From assembly GCF_000708285.2 (NCBI RefSeq), contig NZ_JAUG01000004.1, forward strand, positions 1 to 64,000: a stretch of DNA of 64,000 bases, written 5' to 3'. This DNA comes from Pedobacter borealis DSM 19626. Lineage in GTDB: Bacteria > Bacteroidota > Bacteroidia > Sphingobacteriales > Sphingobacteriaceae. The translations under genes and the position numbers were made by a program. Shown in pieces: positions 34,300 through 43,028 of the stretch. The first letter of the stretch is position 1. Each line of letters starts with the position of its first letter. The notes beneath the pieces were generated by a model that was given only the letters and a program-made list of their open reading frames with translations, was not told where the DNA came from and did no database searches.

Positions 34300-34840
34300 C
34301 GTTTTTGGAAATGAAAGGCAGTGTGCTATGGCTGCTTTAGCCCCGCCATTCGCTGTGGTCCCGATAGAAGGAATCGGGAGCCGCCGCTGCTGTCGGGTTT
34401 ATGATTGGCAGTCTGTTCTCCGGGGGCCAAACATTGTTCCTAAACCCGATTGTCGTGAATGCCGATTTTTCATCGGCAGAAACAAAAGCGGGGCTGGTTA
34501 GACCAAGTGATCAGAACCCCTCATTTCAGAATCAATAGTCTAAAAGAATATTTTTTGTTTTTGGAAATGAAAGCCAGTGTAACGTGGCCGCTTTAGTCCC
34601 GCCATTCGCTGTGGTCCCGATAGAAGGAATCGGGAGCCGTCGCTGTTGTCGGGTTTATTAACAAGGGACTGTTTTCTGGGCTGCTGAACATTGTTTCTAA
34701 ACCCGATTGTCGTGAATGCCGATTTTTCATCGGCAGAAACAAAAGCGGGACTGTAGCTGCCAAATGCTCCGAAGCCACTCATTTCCAAATCAATAGCTTA
34801 AAAGAATATTTTTTTTTGGAAATGAAAGCTAGTGTGTTGT
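34300..34840. repeat. Structured tandem repeat, two full copies and one partial
   Basis: Each unit begins TTTTTGGAAATGAAAG (about 34303, 34559, 34814). The first two continue through CCCGCCATTCGCTGTGGTCC and the pair GTCGGGTTTA / TAAACCCGAT, and close with a stem against the start of the CCCGC arm. Outer arms are AGCCCCGC (34339-34346) with GCGGGGCT (34488-34495) in copy one, and AGTCCCGC (34595-34602) with GCGGGACT (34745-34752) in copy two. GCCGATTTTTCATCGGC is an inner hairpin. There is no convincing gene. The core also occurs at 7190-7440. Confidence 0.75.
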
Positions 34841-35019
34841 GGCTGCTGTATTAAGACCAGGCATACTGAATCCTTCATTTTCAAATCCATATTGATAAAT
34901 TAATGGGTTTCTGTAGTTGTGAACTAAAAATTTAGATTGAAACTAAATTTCATGGTATCTTCATAAAAATATGCCTTAGGTTTTGTACCTTGACACATAT
35001 TTATTTGTTACTTAACCAC

Positions 35020-37710
35020 ATGAAACTCAAAATTACTCTCGCAATCAGTTTTCTATCTCTACTTATTGTTTTTGCCGCATTTAAAATGGATGATGATCCA
35101 TTTAGTCAGCTCTTGCAAAAACTCGAAGATTACACCAGTAAATATCCGCAAGAAAAAGTTCACCTTCACTTAGATAAGCCTTATTATGCCATTGGCGATG
35201 ATATTTGGTTCAAAGCCTATGTTGTAAATACCAAGACTTCGGCCCCTTCGGGCATTAGTAAGATCCTGTATGTGGAGCTGATAAATGAAAAAGATTCGTT
35301 AAAAAAACTGGTTAAGTTACCTATTATGGGAGGAATTACCTGGGGCGATTTTAAGTTAACAGATTCACTTGGTGAGGGCAATTATAGAATTAGGGCCTAT
35401 ACCAATTACATGAGGAATTTTGGCACCGAATTCTTTTACGATAAGACAATTAAGATCGGAAATAGCTGGGCTAACAAAGTTTTTACAAAAACTTCTTACA
35501 GTTTTACCAAAGAGAACAATGCAGATAAAGTAACGGCAACAGTTCATTTTGAAGATAAAAATGGCGTGGCTTACAGTGAAAATGAAGTAAGTTATGAAGT
35601 TCAGTTAGATTACCGTACCGTTACAAAGGGTAAAGTTAAAACAAGTTTAACAGGTGATGCGGTAATTAGCTTCACAAACAATCAATCTTTCCAAAATAAA
35701 TCGGGGAAAATTATTGCGACCATCGCGCTGGATAATAAACAAAAAGTAATCAAATCTATCCCGATCACTTCCACGTCTAACAATGTTGATGTACAATTTA
35801 TGCCAGAGGGGGGGACGCTTGTTGAAGAATTGCCCCAAAAAGTTGCCATTAAAGCTGTTAATGCCGATGGCCGCGGTGAAGATGTAGAAGGAAGTATAGT
35901 AGATGAAGGGGGAAATGAAGTAACCAGTTTTGCCACCAATTATTTAGGTATGGGTAACTTTGTGTTTAATAATCAGGCAGGTAAGTCATATTCGGCAAAG
36001 GTTAAATTTAAGGATGGATCAGAAAAAACGTTGAAATTACCTGTGGCCGTTAAAAGTGGTTATGCACTTTCTGTAAATGCTTTAGATACAGGTAAAGTGG
36101 TGGTTAAAATTATGGCCAGTGCCGATCTTGTGAATGGCGATGAACTAAAAGTTGTGGCGCAGCATGGTGGCAATGTATATTATGGCTCGAAAGCTAAAAT
36201 GGATAAACAGGTATTAGTGGCCAATATTCCAAAAAAGAACCTGCCAACTGGTATTGTGCAGTTTACTTTATTTTCAAGCAGCAATCAACCTTTGGCAGAG
36301 CGGTTGGTTTTTATTAATAACAAGGCCGAACTAATTGACGTATCGATTAATTCATCAGGAGTTTCTGGTTCAAAAAGAGGAAAAGCAGCCTTTACTTTCG
36401 ATGCTGCTAATGATAGCAAACCCGTTTTAGGTAGTTTTTCGGTTGCTGTAACCAACACGGTAAAAGTAACACCTGATGAAAATAATGAGTCTAATATCCT
36501 CACCTCGTTGTTGCTTACCTCTGATTTGAGTGGCTATGTGGAGAAACCCAACCATTATTTTTTAAAGGATGACCTTCAAACACAAAAGGAACTCGATAAC
36601 TTAATGCTTACCCAGGGCTGGAGAAGATTTCTTTGGAAAAATATTATCAATGGTGTTGGTCCGAATATTACCTATAAACCCGAGCAGTCTATTACCATTA
36701 GTGGTACGGTAATGAAAGGCAATAAGCCTGTACCTGGTGGTAAGGTGATGCTAATGGCTACAAAAGGAACGGTGTACATTTTGGATACGGTAACTAATGC
36801 CGAAGGAAAATTTGTTTTCGATAATTTAAGTTTTGGCGATAGTACAAAATTTGTTGTTCAGGCCAGAACTAAAACAGAAAGGAAGTTTGTGGATATTAAT
36901 CTTGACATCGTTCCCGGGCAGATTGTAACCAAGAATAAAAATGGAGCCGATATCGATATCAATGTGAATAATACTTTGATGAAGTATATTAAAGAAAGCG
37001 ATAACTATTTTAATGAGATGACCCGTTTAGGCTTGCTGGAGCGGACCATTAAACTTGAAGAAGTAACCATTACTGAAAAGAAAAACCCAGCAAAAAATTC
37101 ATCCAACTTAAATGGTGCCGGAAGAGCCGATTTCGTGATGACAGCCGATCAGTTATCGACATGTATTACCTTATCGCAATGTTTACAAGGCAGACTTCCT
37201 GGTGTAATATTTAGAGGTAATGTGCCATATTTAATGCGCAGCCAAAATACTCCTATTCAACTCATTGTGGATGGAATGCCTATGGAAGCCGATTTTCTGG
37301 ATAATGTTAACCCTAACGATGTAGAATCTATTGAGCTTTTAAAAAGTATCGGTAATACAGCCATTTATGGTTCGCAAGGTGGCGGAGGTGTAATTATCGT
37401 TACAACTAAACGTGGCGATGGAGGAAGAAGTACTACCCGTTATGCTCCAGGTATTGTAACCTTTAATCCAAAAGGATTTACGATTTCAAGAGAGTTTTAT
37501 TCGCCAAAATATGATGCAACAAGCTCAAGCAGCAGGACCGATTTCAGAACAACTATTTATTGGAACCCACAGGTTGTTACAGATAAAGACGGAAAAGCAC
37601 AATTCGAATTTTATAATGCAGATGAGCCTGGAACCTACCGTGTAGTAATAGAAGGAATAGACGCTATAGGGCATTTGGCAAGAAAAGTTTACACTTATGA
37701 TGTTAAATAG
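35020..37710 (+). CDS. Large secreted protein: MG2-like, CarboxypepD_reg and TonB-plug domains
   Basis: An 896-residue protein with an N-terminal signal or anchor (about 2-20). Domains in order: an MG2-like beta-sandwich near 45-150 (HLHLDKPYYAIGDDIWFKAY), further beta-sandwich modules, a carboxypeptidase-regulatory-like domain near 560-640 (SITISGTVMKGNKPVPGG), a TonB-plug-like domain near 695-790 (GRLPGVIFRGN, NDVESIELLKSIGNTAIYG) and a final beta domain. There is no transmembrane barrel after the plug. The start at 35020 is chosen because the signal begins there. Not part of an operon. The role may be surface binding or scaffold assembly; this is unproven. Confidence 0.82.
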   Translation: MKLKITLAISFLSLLIVFAAFKMDDDPFSQLLQKLEDYTSKYPQEKVHLHLDKPYYAIGDDIWFKAYVVNTKTSAPSGISKILYVELINEKDSLKKLVKLPIMGGITWGDFKLTDSLGEGNYRIRAYTNYMRNFGTEFFYDKTIKIGNSWANKVFTKTSYSFTKENNADKVTATVHFEDKNGVAYSENEVSYEVQLDYRTVTKGKVKTSLTGDAVISFTNNQSFQNKSGKIIATIALDNKQKVIKSIPITSTSNNVDVQFMPEGGTLVEELPQKVAIKAVNADGRGEDVEGSIVDEGGNEVTSFATNYLGMGNFVFNNQAGKSYSAKVKFKDGSEKTLKLPVAVKSGYALSVNALDTGKVVVKIMASADLVNGDELKVVAQHGGNVYYGSKAKMDKQVLVANIPKKNLPTGIVQFTLFSSSNQPLAERLVFINNKAELIDVSINSSGVSGSKRGKAAFTFDAANDSKPVLGSFSVAVTNTVKVTPDENNESNILTSLLLTSDLSGYVEKPNHYFLKDDLQTQKELDNLMLTQGWRRFLWKNIINGVGPNITYKPEQSITISGTVMKGNKPVPGGKVMLMATKGTVYILDTVTNAEGKFVFDNLSFGDSTKFVVQARTKTERKFVDINLDIVPGQIVTKNKNGADIDINVNNTLMKYIKESDNYFNEMTRLGLLERTIKLEEVTITEKKNPAKNSSNLNGAGRADFVMTADQLSTCITLSQCLQGRLPGVIFRGNVPYLMRSQNTPIQLIVDGMPMEADFLDNVNPNDVESIELLKSIGNTAIYGSQGGGGVIIVTTKRGDGGRSTTRYAPGIVTFNPKGFTISREFYSPKYDATSSSSRTDFRTTIYWNPQVVTDKDGKAQFEFYNADEPGTYRVVIEGIDAIGHLARKVYTYDVK

Positions 37711-37760
37711 AGAAAAATAGATAAATTTGAATTAGTATGCGTGCATAGTTTATGCTGCGG

Positions 37761-37768
37761 TATATTTG
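37761..37768 (+). promoter_or_regulatory. -7 element upstream of the enoyl-CoA isomerase gene
   Basis: TATATTTG matches TAnnTTTG exactly, about 40 bases before the ATG at 37809. The leader contains two copies of CTTGATACTA. Confidence 0.45.
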
Positions 37769-37808
37769 TCTTGATACTAGATTCTTAAATCTTGATACTA
37801 TTTAAAAT

Positions 37809-38570
37809 ATGAATACAATAAAAGTAAGTGTTAAAGACCGCCTGGCAATCATTACGTTAGATAGAGGAAAATCGAATGCCTTAAACCGCGAGTTGATTAC
37901 CGAGCTTGACGATATGCTTAAAAATATTACCGCCGATGATAACATTGGCGGTGTGATTTTAACCGGGACAGCACCTTTCTTTTCTGCTGGATTGGATTTG
38001 GTAGAACTTTATAACTATAACGAAGAAGAGGCTAAATCTTTCTGGCAGTTGTTTTTGGGTTTTACAGCCAGTATGGTCTCATTTAAAAAACCGATGGTAG
38101 CGGCAATTAGTGGCCATAGCCCGGCCGGCGGATGCGTAATGGCATTGGCCTGCGATTATCGGGTAATGGCAGAAGGACAATATATTATTGGACTTAATGA
38201 GGTGCCAGTAGGTATTATTGTGCCAAATAGTATTTTTCAATTGTATGCGTTTTGGTTAGGTAAGGCTGAAGCCAGTCGTAGTTTGCTTTCGGGTAAACTT
38301 TACAGCCCCGAAGAAGCTTTAAAAGCCGGTTTGGTTGATGAATTGGTGAAAAATGAAAGTTTGTTAACGGCTGCCGAACGTAAGATTAAGAAATACATGG
38401 AGCTCGAAAGTAATACCTGGTCGCAAAGCAAGTTAAATATACGCGAGGAATTAATTGCTGCCGTAACTGCAGATCAGTCGGCTACTTTAGAAAAAATGTT
38501 AGCACAATGGTGGTCGCCGGCAACACGCCATATTTTAAAAACAATTTTAGCTAATCTGCAGAGAAAATAA
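37809..38570 (+). CDS. Enoyl-CoA hydratase/isomerase, delta3-delta2-enoyl-CoA isomerase (ECI1) type
   Basis: A 253-residue crotonase-fold protein. The first catalytic Glu of hydratases is replaced (GGCVMALACDY, Val110), while the second is kept as Glu131 in IGLNEVPVGIIVP. This single-Glu pattern and the text SPAGGC...CDYR...IGLNE are those of mitochondrial ECI1, which moves cis/trans-3 double bonds to trans-2. The next gene is a DECR1-like reductase, which supports a role in unsaturated fatty-acid oxidation. Confidence 0.88.
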   Translation: MNTIKVSVKDRLAIITLDRGKSNALNRELITELDDMLKNITADDNIGGVILTGTAPFFSAGLDLVELYNYNEEEAKSFWQLFLGFTASMVSFKKPMVAAISGHSPAGGCVMALACDYRVMAEGQYIIGLNEVPVGIIVPNSIFQLYAFWLGKAEASRSLLSGKLYSPEEALKAGLVDELVKNESLLTAAERKIKKYMELESNTWSQSKLNIREELIAAVTADQSATLEKMLAQWWSPATRHILKTILANLQRK

Positions 38571-38639
38571 GTTTAGAGTTCGGAGCAGGGCGTTTGGAGT
38601 CGATTACTCGGTTCAAACAACTGAGCGATTACTCAGCAC

Positions 38640-38730
38640 GGTTAACCAGTTTCAACAATTAACCGATTAACCAGTTTCAACAGTTAACCATTTAACAATT
38701 CCCAGCAATTTAGCTTTAACCAATTAACCA
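38640..38730. repeat. Direct repeats rich in TTAACC
   Basis: TTAACCAGTTTCAACA occurs twice, 33 bases apart, among further ACCNATTAACC steps, just upstream of the reductase gene. Similar text is found at 24918-24975 and near 34240. It is probably a slippage-prone low-complexity gap, with no coding potential. Confidence 0.5.
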
Positions 38731-38737
38731 ATATACT

Positions 38738-39619
38738 ATGTTCAGTTATAATGCACCAATGCTCAGAGAAGACGCTTTAAAAGGAAAAACCATTGTAATT
38801 ACAGGTGGTGGAACGGGGTTAGGGAAAGCAATGGGCGTATATTTCTTGAAATTAGGAGCCAACCTCGTAATCACAAGCAGAAAACAGGATGTACTGCAAA
38901 AAACTGCCGATGAAATGGAAGAAAAAACTGGCGGCAAAGTATTGGCGGTTGCATGTGATGTTAGAGAAGTAACGCAGGTAGAAAACGTATTGGCCAAAAC
39001 TTTAGAAAGATTTGGTTCAGTTGATGTATTATTGAACAATGCTGCCGGTAACTTCATCTCTCCAACCGAACGGTTATCAGCCAATGCATTTTCATCCATT
39101 ATTGATATCGTTTTAAAAGGAACAGTTAATTGTACACTTACCTTTGGTAAACACTGGATTAAGGAAAAACAAGCCGCAACAGTCTTAAATATAATCACTA
39201 CCTATGCTTTTACGGGCTCAGCCTATGTTGTGCCTTCTGCCTGTGCAAAAGGCGGTGTTTTAGCACTAACCAGATCTTTAGCCGTAGAGTGGGGTAAATA
39301 TGGTATCCGTACCAATGCTATTGCTCCAGGTCCGTTCCCAACCAAAGGCGCATGGGAGCGTTTATTGCCCGGCGATTTAGCCAAAAAATTCGATTTCAAA
39401 AACCGTGTACCGTTGAAAAGAGTTGGCGATCATCAGGAACTTGCCAATTTAGCTGCATTTCTGGTGAGCGATTTCTCTGGATACATTAATGGCGAAGTAA
39501 TTACCATTGATGGCGGCGAATGGCTGCAGGGAGCAGGCCAGATGAACGGTCTGGAAGCAATCCCGAACGAAATGTGGGATATGCTCGAGCAAATGACAAG
39601 AAGTGCAAAAGGAAGCTAG
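38738..39619 (+). CDS. SDR family 2,4-dienoyl-CoA reductase (DECR1-like)
   Basis: A 293-residue short-chain dehydrogenase with the NADP motif TGGGTGLGKAMG and text nearly identical in pattern to mitochondrial DECR1: NNAAGNFISPTERLS, VVPSACAKGG, EWGKYGIRTN and PGPFPTKGAW. The classic YxxxK is replaced by Tyr156 and Lys171, 15 residues apart, as in DECR1. It should reduce 2,4-dienoyl-CoA with NADPH. The preceding gene is an ECI1-like isomerase, so both auxiliary steps for unsaturated fatty acids sit together, separated by a repeat-rich 167-base gap. Confidence 0.9.
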   Translation: MFSYNAPMLREDALKGKTIVITGGGTGLGKAMGVYFLKLGANLVITSRKQDVLQKTADEMEEKTGGKVLAVACDVREVTQVENVLAKTLERFGSVDVLLNNAAGNFISPTERLSANAFSSIIDIVLKGTVNCTLTFGKHWIKEKQAATVLNIITTYAFTGSAYVVPSACAKGGVLALTRSLAVEWGKYGIRTNAIAPGPFPTKGAWERLLPGDLAKKFDFKNRVPLKRVGDHQELANLAAFLVSDFSGYINGEVITIDGGEWLQGAGQMNGLEAIPNEMWDMLEQMTRSAKGS

Positions 39620-39671
39620 TATTTGATGACAAGTCTTATTACTTGATACTCGCTACTTGTTACTAAAATAT

Positions 39672-39679
39672 TATCTTTG
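39672..39679 (+). promoter_or_regulatory. -7 element 5 bases before purD
   Basis: TATCTTTG matches TAnnTTTG and is separated from the ATG by CCGAT only. The panD gene has the almost identical arrangement TAACTTTG-CCGA-ATG. Confidence 0.5.
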
Positions 39680-39684
39680 CCGAT

Positions 39685-40956
39685 ATGAATATCTTACTTT
39701 TAGGTTCAGGCGGCAGAGAAAGCGCATTCGCTTGGAAAATGAGCCAGTCTTCGCACTGCGATAAACTAATTATTGCTCCAGGTAACGGTGGTACAGGAGC
39801 TTATGGTACAAACATCAACATCAATGTAAACGATTTTGATGCCATTAAAAAAGTAGTGCTTACCGAAAACATCGAACTCGTTGTAGTAGGTCCGGAAGAA
39901 CCTTTGGTAAATGGTATTCACGATTTTTTCCTTGCCGACAAAGCCATTGCGCACATTCCAGTTATCGGACCTAAAAAAGAAGGGGCTATTTTAGAAGGAA
40001 GTAAAGATTTTTCTAAACAGTTTATGGAACGCCATGGTATTCCTACTGCGGCCTCAAAATCTTTCACGCCCGAAACTTTAGAAGATGGCTTGGCTTATCT
40101 GCAAAACCATGCATTGCCGGTTGTTTTAAAGGCCGATGGTTTGGCAGCAGGTAAAGGTGTGTTAATCTGTACCGAAACCATCGAGGCTCAGGAAGAATTA
40201 AAACTGATGCTTGGCGGTAAATTTGGTGCAGCCGGGGCAACAGTAGTAATCGAAGAATTTTTAAGCGGGATAGAACTTTCGGTATTTATTTTAACCGATG
40301 GCGAAAATTATATCACGCTGCCTTCAGCTAAAGATTATAAACGGATTGGTCAAGGCGATACCGGTTTAAATACTGGTGGTATGGGCTCTGTTTCGCCAGT
40401 TCCTTTTGCCACACCAGAATTTTTGGCTAAAGTAGAAGAACGGATTATTAAGCCAACAGTTGAGGGTTTAAAGAAAGATAATATCGATTATACAGGTTTC
40501 ATCTTCTTCGGACTGATAAAAGTAGGGGAAGAGCCATTTGTAATCGAGTACAATGCACGTATGGGCGATCCTGAAACAGAGAGTGTGATCCCTAGAGTTG
40601 AAAACGACTTGGTAGAGTTGTTTTTAGCTACTGCCAACAAACAATTAAACCAGGTGAGTTTGGTTATTTCTGAGCAAACAGCTGCTACTGTAATGATTGT
40701 GGCAGGTGGTTACCCAGGCGATTACCTGAAGGGTAAAGCCATTACCGGAATTGAAAACCTACGTCATTCTAACGCATTCCATGCCGGAACATTGTTAGAA
40801 AATGATGTCGTGAAAACAAATGGAGGAAGGGTAATTGCGATTACCAGTTTGCAAAAAGATTTGTTTACTGCCTTACAATCTGCAACTGCTGATGCTGGTA
40901 GAATTTATTTCGATGGCAAATATTTCAGAGAAGATATTGGTTTTGACTTAATTTAA
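39685..40956 (+). CDS. purD: Phosphoribosylamine-glycine ligase
   Basis: A 423-residue ATP-grasp enzyme for the second step of purine biosynthesis. It shows the N-domain GSGGRESAFAWKM, the text APGNGGTG, the ATP-grasp region VLKADGLAAGKGVLIC, the RIGQGDTGLNTGGMG loop and the metal-binding FIEYNARMGDPE-type block (YNARMGDPETE). It is not in a purine operon here. A SMI1/KNR4 gene begins 11 bases after its stop. Confidence 0.96.
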   Translation: MNILLLGSGGRESAFAWKMSQSSHCDKLIIAPGNGGTGAYGTNININVNDFDAIKKVVLTENIELVVVGPEEPLVNGIHDFFLADKAIAHIPVIGPKKEGAILEGSKDFSKQFMERHGIPTAASKSFTPETLEDGLAYLQNHALPVVLKADGLAAGKGVLICTETIEAQEELKLMLGGKFGAAGATVVIEEFLSGIELSVFILTDGENYITLPSAKDYKRIGQGDTGLNTGGMGSVSPVPFATPEFLAKVEERIIKPTVEGLKKDNIDYTGFIFFGLIKVGEEPFVIEYNARMGDPETESVIPRVENDLVELFLATANKQLNQVSLVISEQTAATVMIVAGGYPGDYLKGKAITGIENLRHSNAFHAGTLLENDVVKTNGGRVIAITSLQKDLFTALQSATADAGRIYFDGKYFREDIGFDLI

Positions 40957-40967
40957 AAGAATATAAG

Positions 40968-41474
40968 TTGAAAAAGATACTTAAAAAGATTTCCGAAATC
41001 GCAATTAAACAAGGAGAGTTTAGTTTTACAACTGAGCAGATCGAAACAAAGTGGCTAGGTAATCAACCTGCCACCTTAGCCGAAATACAAGAAGCTGAAG
41101 TAAGATTGGGGGTAACGCTACCAACGGATTATAGAGAATTTCTGTTGATTACCAATGGATTTACCACGCCAAATGAACATGTTGATCCATCGTTTTCAAA
41201 AGCAAGCGATATCGCATTTCTAAAGGATGTTGATCCACAGCTGATCGAGATTTGGACAGAAAATGACGAGTTGCTAGAGGTGGCCATTAAACTGGCCAGA
41301 AGCATTATTATTGGTGGCTTAGGAGAAGAGCAATATTTTCTTCTAATCCCGCCGGTAATTGAAAATGCTGATTGGGAATACTGGAAATTTGCATCATGGA
41401 TTCCAGGAGAAGATCCTTACGAAGGACTTGAAAATTATTTCATTAACGTATTGGATTTCTTAAAATCTGCATAA
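40968..41474 (+). CDS. SMI1/KNR4 family protein
   Basis: A 168-residue SUKH-type protein (AEIQEAEVRLGVTLPTDYREFLLITNG around 38-65, given as a region). SUKH proteins are often immunity proteins against polymorphic toxins, but many act outside that context and no toxin gene is nearby. The start codon appears to be TTG (AGTTG) 11 bases after purD, so it is probably co-transcribed. Confidence 0.85.
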   Translation: MKKILKKISEIAIKQGEFSFTTEQIETKWLGNQPATLAEIQEAEVRLGVTLPTDYREFLLITNGFTTPNEHVDPSFSKASDIAFLKDVDPQLIEIWTENDELLEVAIKLARSIIIGGLGEEQYFLLIPPVIENADWEYWKFASWIPGEDPYEGLENYFINVLDFLKSA

Positions 41475-41487
41475 TACGTTTTCGTAT

Positions 41488-41639
41488 AAACAAAGAAAGA
41501 GGGTGTATCATAAAGGCGATTTCAGCCCAGAAGCTGTCATGTTGAGCCTGTCGAAACACCTCAAAGAGTATTTAAACAGGTCCTTCGACAAGCTCAGGAT
41601 GACAAATTTATATTTATGATACACCCTCTTTCTTTGTTT
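41488..41639. repeat. MITE-like element with 25-bp perfect terminal inverted repeats
   Basis: The terminal arms at 41488-41512 and 41615-41639 are perfect reverse complements (each contains AAGAGGGTGTATCAT in one orientation). Inside is a REP inverted repeat of the TGTCA...CTGAGCCTGTCGAA family (41535-41604). It lies between convergent genes and could act as a bidirectional terminator. The 12256 copy has a diverged left flank of the same kind. Confidence 0.8.
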
Positions 41640-41650
41640 TGAACGCTTTT

Positions 41651-42796
41651 TTATTTCGATTTACTTCCCAGTAATTCCTGAAGTTTATCTTGTAAAGCTT
41701 GTTCTCTTAAGCCTTTAGCAATAATTTTGCCTGTTGGATCAATTAAGAAATTGGCTGGAATTGAGCGGATACCATACATTTGAGCCACCTCGTTCTCCCA
41801 AAATTTTAAGTCCGAAACATGTGTCCATGTTAATTTGTCATCAGCAATTGCTTTTAACCATGCATCTTTTTTACCCGGACGGTCTAAAGAAACACCTAAA
41901 ACGGTAAAGCCTTTATCTTTAAATTTGTTGTAGGCTACTACCACATTTGGGTTTTCCTGACGGCATGGGCCACACCAAGATGCCCAGAAATCGATCAGTA
42001 CATATTTTCCTTTAAAATCAGATAATTTAACCGGTTTGCCTTCTGGATCATTCTGCGTAAAATCCATGGCCATTACACCTATCTCTGTTTTTTTTCCAGC
42101 ATCAAACATTTGAGCAATTTTTTTGCCTGTATAAGTTGCTTTAAGCTCAGGTGATAGTGCTCCAAAAGCCTTTTCTGCTGCAGCAGCCTGATCAGGATCT
42201 GAAGCCAACTGGCTAATAGAAGTTAAGCTTATAAATGATTTTGGATTGCTGTTTGCAAACTGCAATAATAGTGGAGGCATTCCCTCTGATGCTTTTTCGA
42301 ATTTAGCTCTCAGTGCACCTACAACTTCTTTATTCTGTTTTTGCTCTGCAGTATAGCCTCTATATTCTGCATCGATAGCCATAAGCTGATCATTTACCGG
42401 TTTGGTTAATGCTTTTAATTTCTTTGCATCGTCATTAACTGGTGAGCCAGTAATTATTGCTTTTTTTAATGAATCTGCTGCGGCCAGTTTTATGTTTCCA
42501 GGCTCTACATAAAGCGATAAAGCATCTAATTTTTCGCCTTCTGCCGGACGGTTAACATAAGGATTTTTATTTAAGAAAAGACTTCCCTGTGCCGGACTGG
42601 CTAGTGTTCCTTTAAAAGCAAAAACACCGTTTGCTACAATTGCCGAATCGGTAATGCTTTTACCTTCTGTCTGATAAACAAGGTAAACCTTATCTCCGGT
42701 TTTTAGGCCTTTTATGTCGCCGTTAACTGCAAATGGCTTCTGTGCCAATGCTGCAAGTGGCAATAACGCCATTGCTGATAATAATATTTTTTTCAT
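41651..42796 (-). CDS. TlpA-family redoxin with DUF4369-like N-domain
   Basis: A 381-residue secreted protein: signal peptide ending LAALAQ, an N-terminal DUF4369-like beta domain (NGDIKGLKTGDKVYLVYQ), a helical middle and a C-terminal thioredoxin domain with WCGPC (274-278) and cis-Pro SIPANFLID. This is the usual Bacteroidota periplasmic thiol-disulfide reductase design. The start at 42796 is taken from the signal peptide; an in-frame ATG at 42868 is less likely. Confidence 0.92.
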   Translation of the reverse strand: MKKILLSAMALLPLAALAQKPFAVNGDIKGLKTGDKVYLVYQTEGKSITDSAIVANGVFAFKGTLASPAQGSLFLNKNPYVNRPAEGEKLDALSLYVEPGNIKLAAADSLKKAIITGSPVNDDAKKLKALTKPVNDQLMAIDAEYRGYTAEQKQNKEVVGALRAKFEKASEGMPPLLLQFANSNPKSFISLTSISQLASDPDQAAAAEKAFGALSPELKATYTGKKIAQMFDAGKKTEIGVMAMDFTQNDPEGKPVKLSDFKGKYVLIDFWASWCGPCRQENPNVVVAYNKFKDKGFTVLGVSLDRPGKKDAWLKAIADDKLTWTHVSDLKFWENEVAQMYGIRSIPANFLIDPTGKIIAKGLREQALQDKLQELLGSKSK

Positions 42797-43028
42797 CTGT
42801 ATAATATTTTTTTCATTGATGATGTAGCTATCATGATTTGTTGATTTTACTTTGATTTTGAAAATCATGATGGTTTCATGAGGTTAGTTTAATCCTGTCC
42901 AAATATAGAAATCTGTACCGCTAAAACGTAAATAGCTGTGTAAAATTATGATAGATTTATTCGTTTAATTATTTAGCTCCCAATAACATAATAGGATTTT
43001 TCTAACCCCACCTTGAAATTACATAAGT

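Noticed and set aside
34280-34788. Open frames of 60-82 codons on both strands
   Set aside because: They follow the tandem repeat and its inverted arms, and similar peptides appear on both strands; no protein-like features.
40968-41474. Immunity gene of a toxin system (SMI1/KNR4)
   Set aside because: No toxin, WapA-like or Rhs-like gene is near; it follows purD and looks like an isolated SUKH protein.
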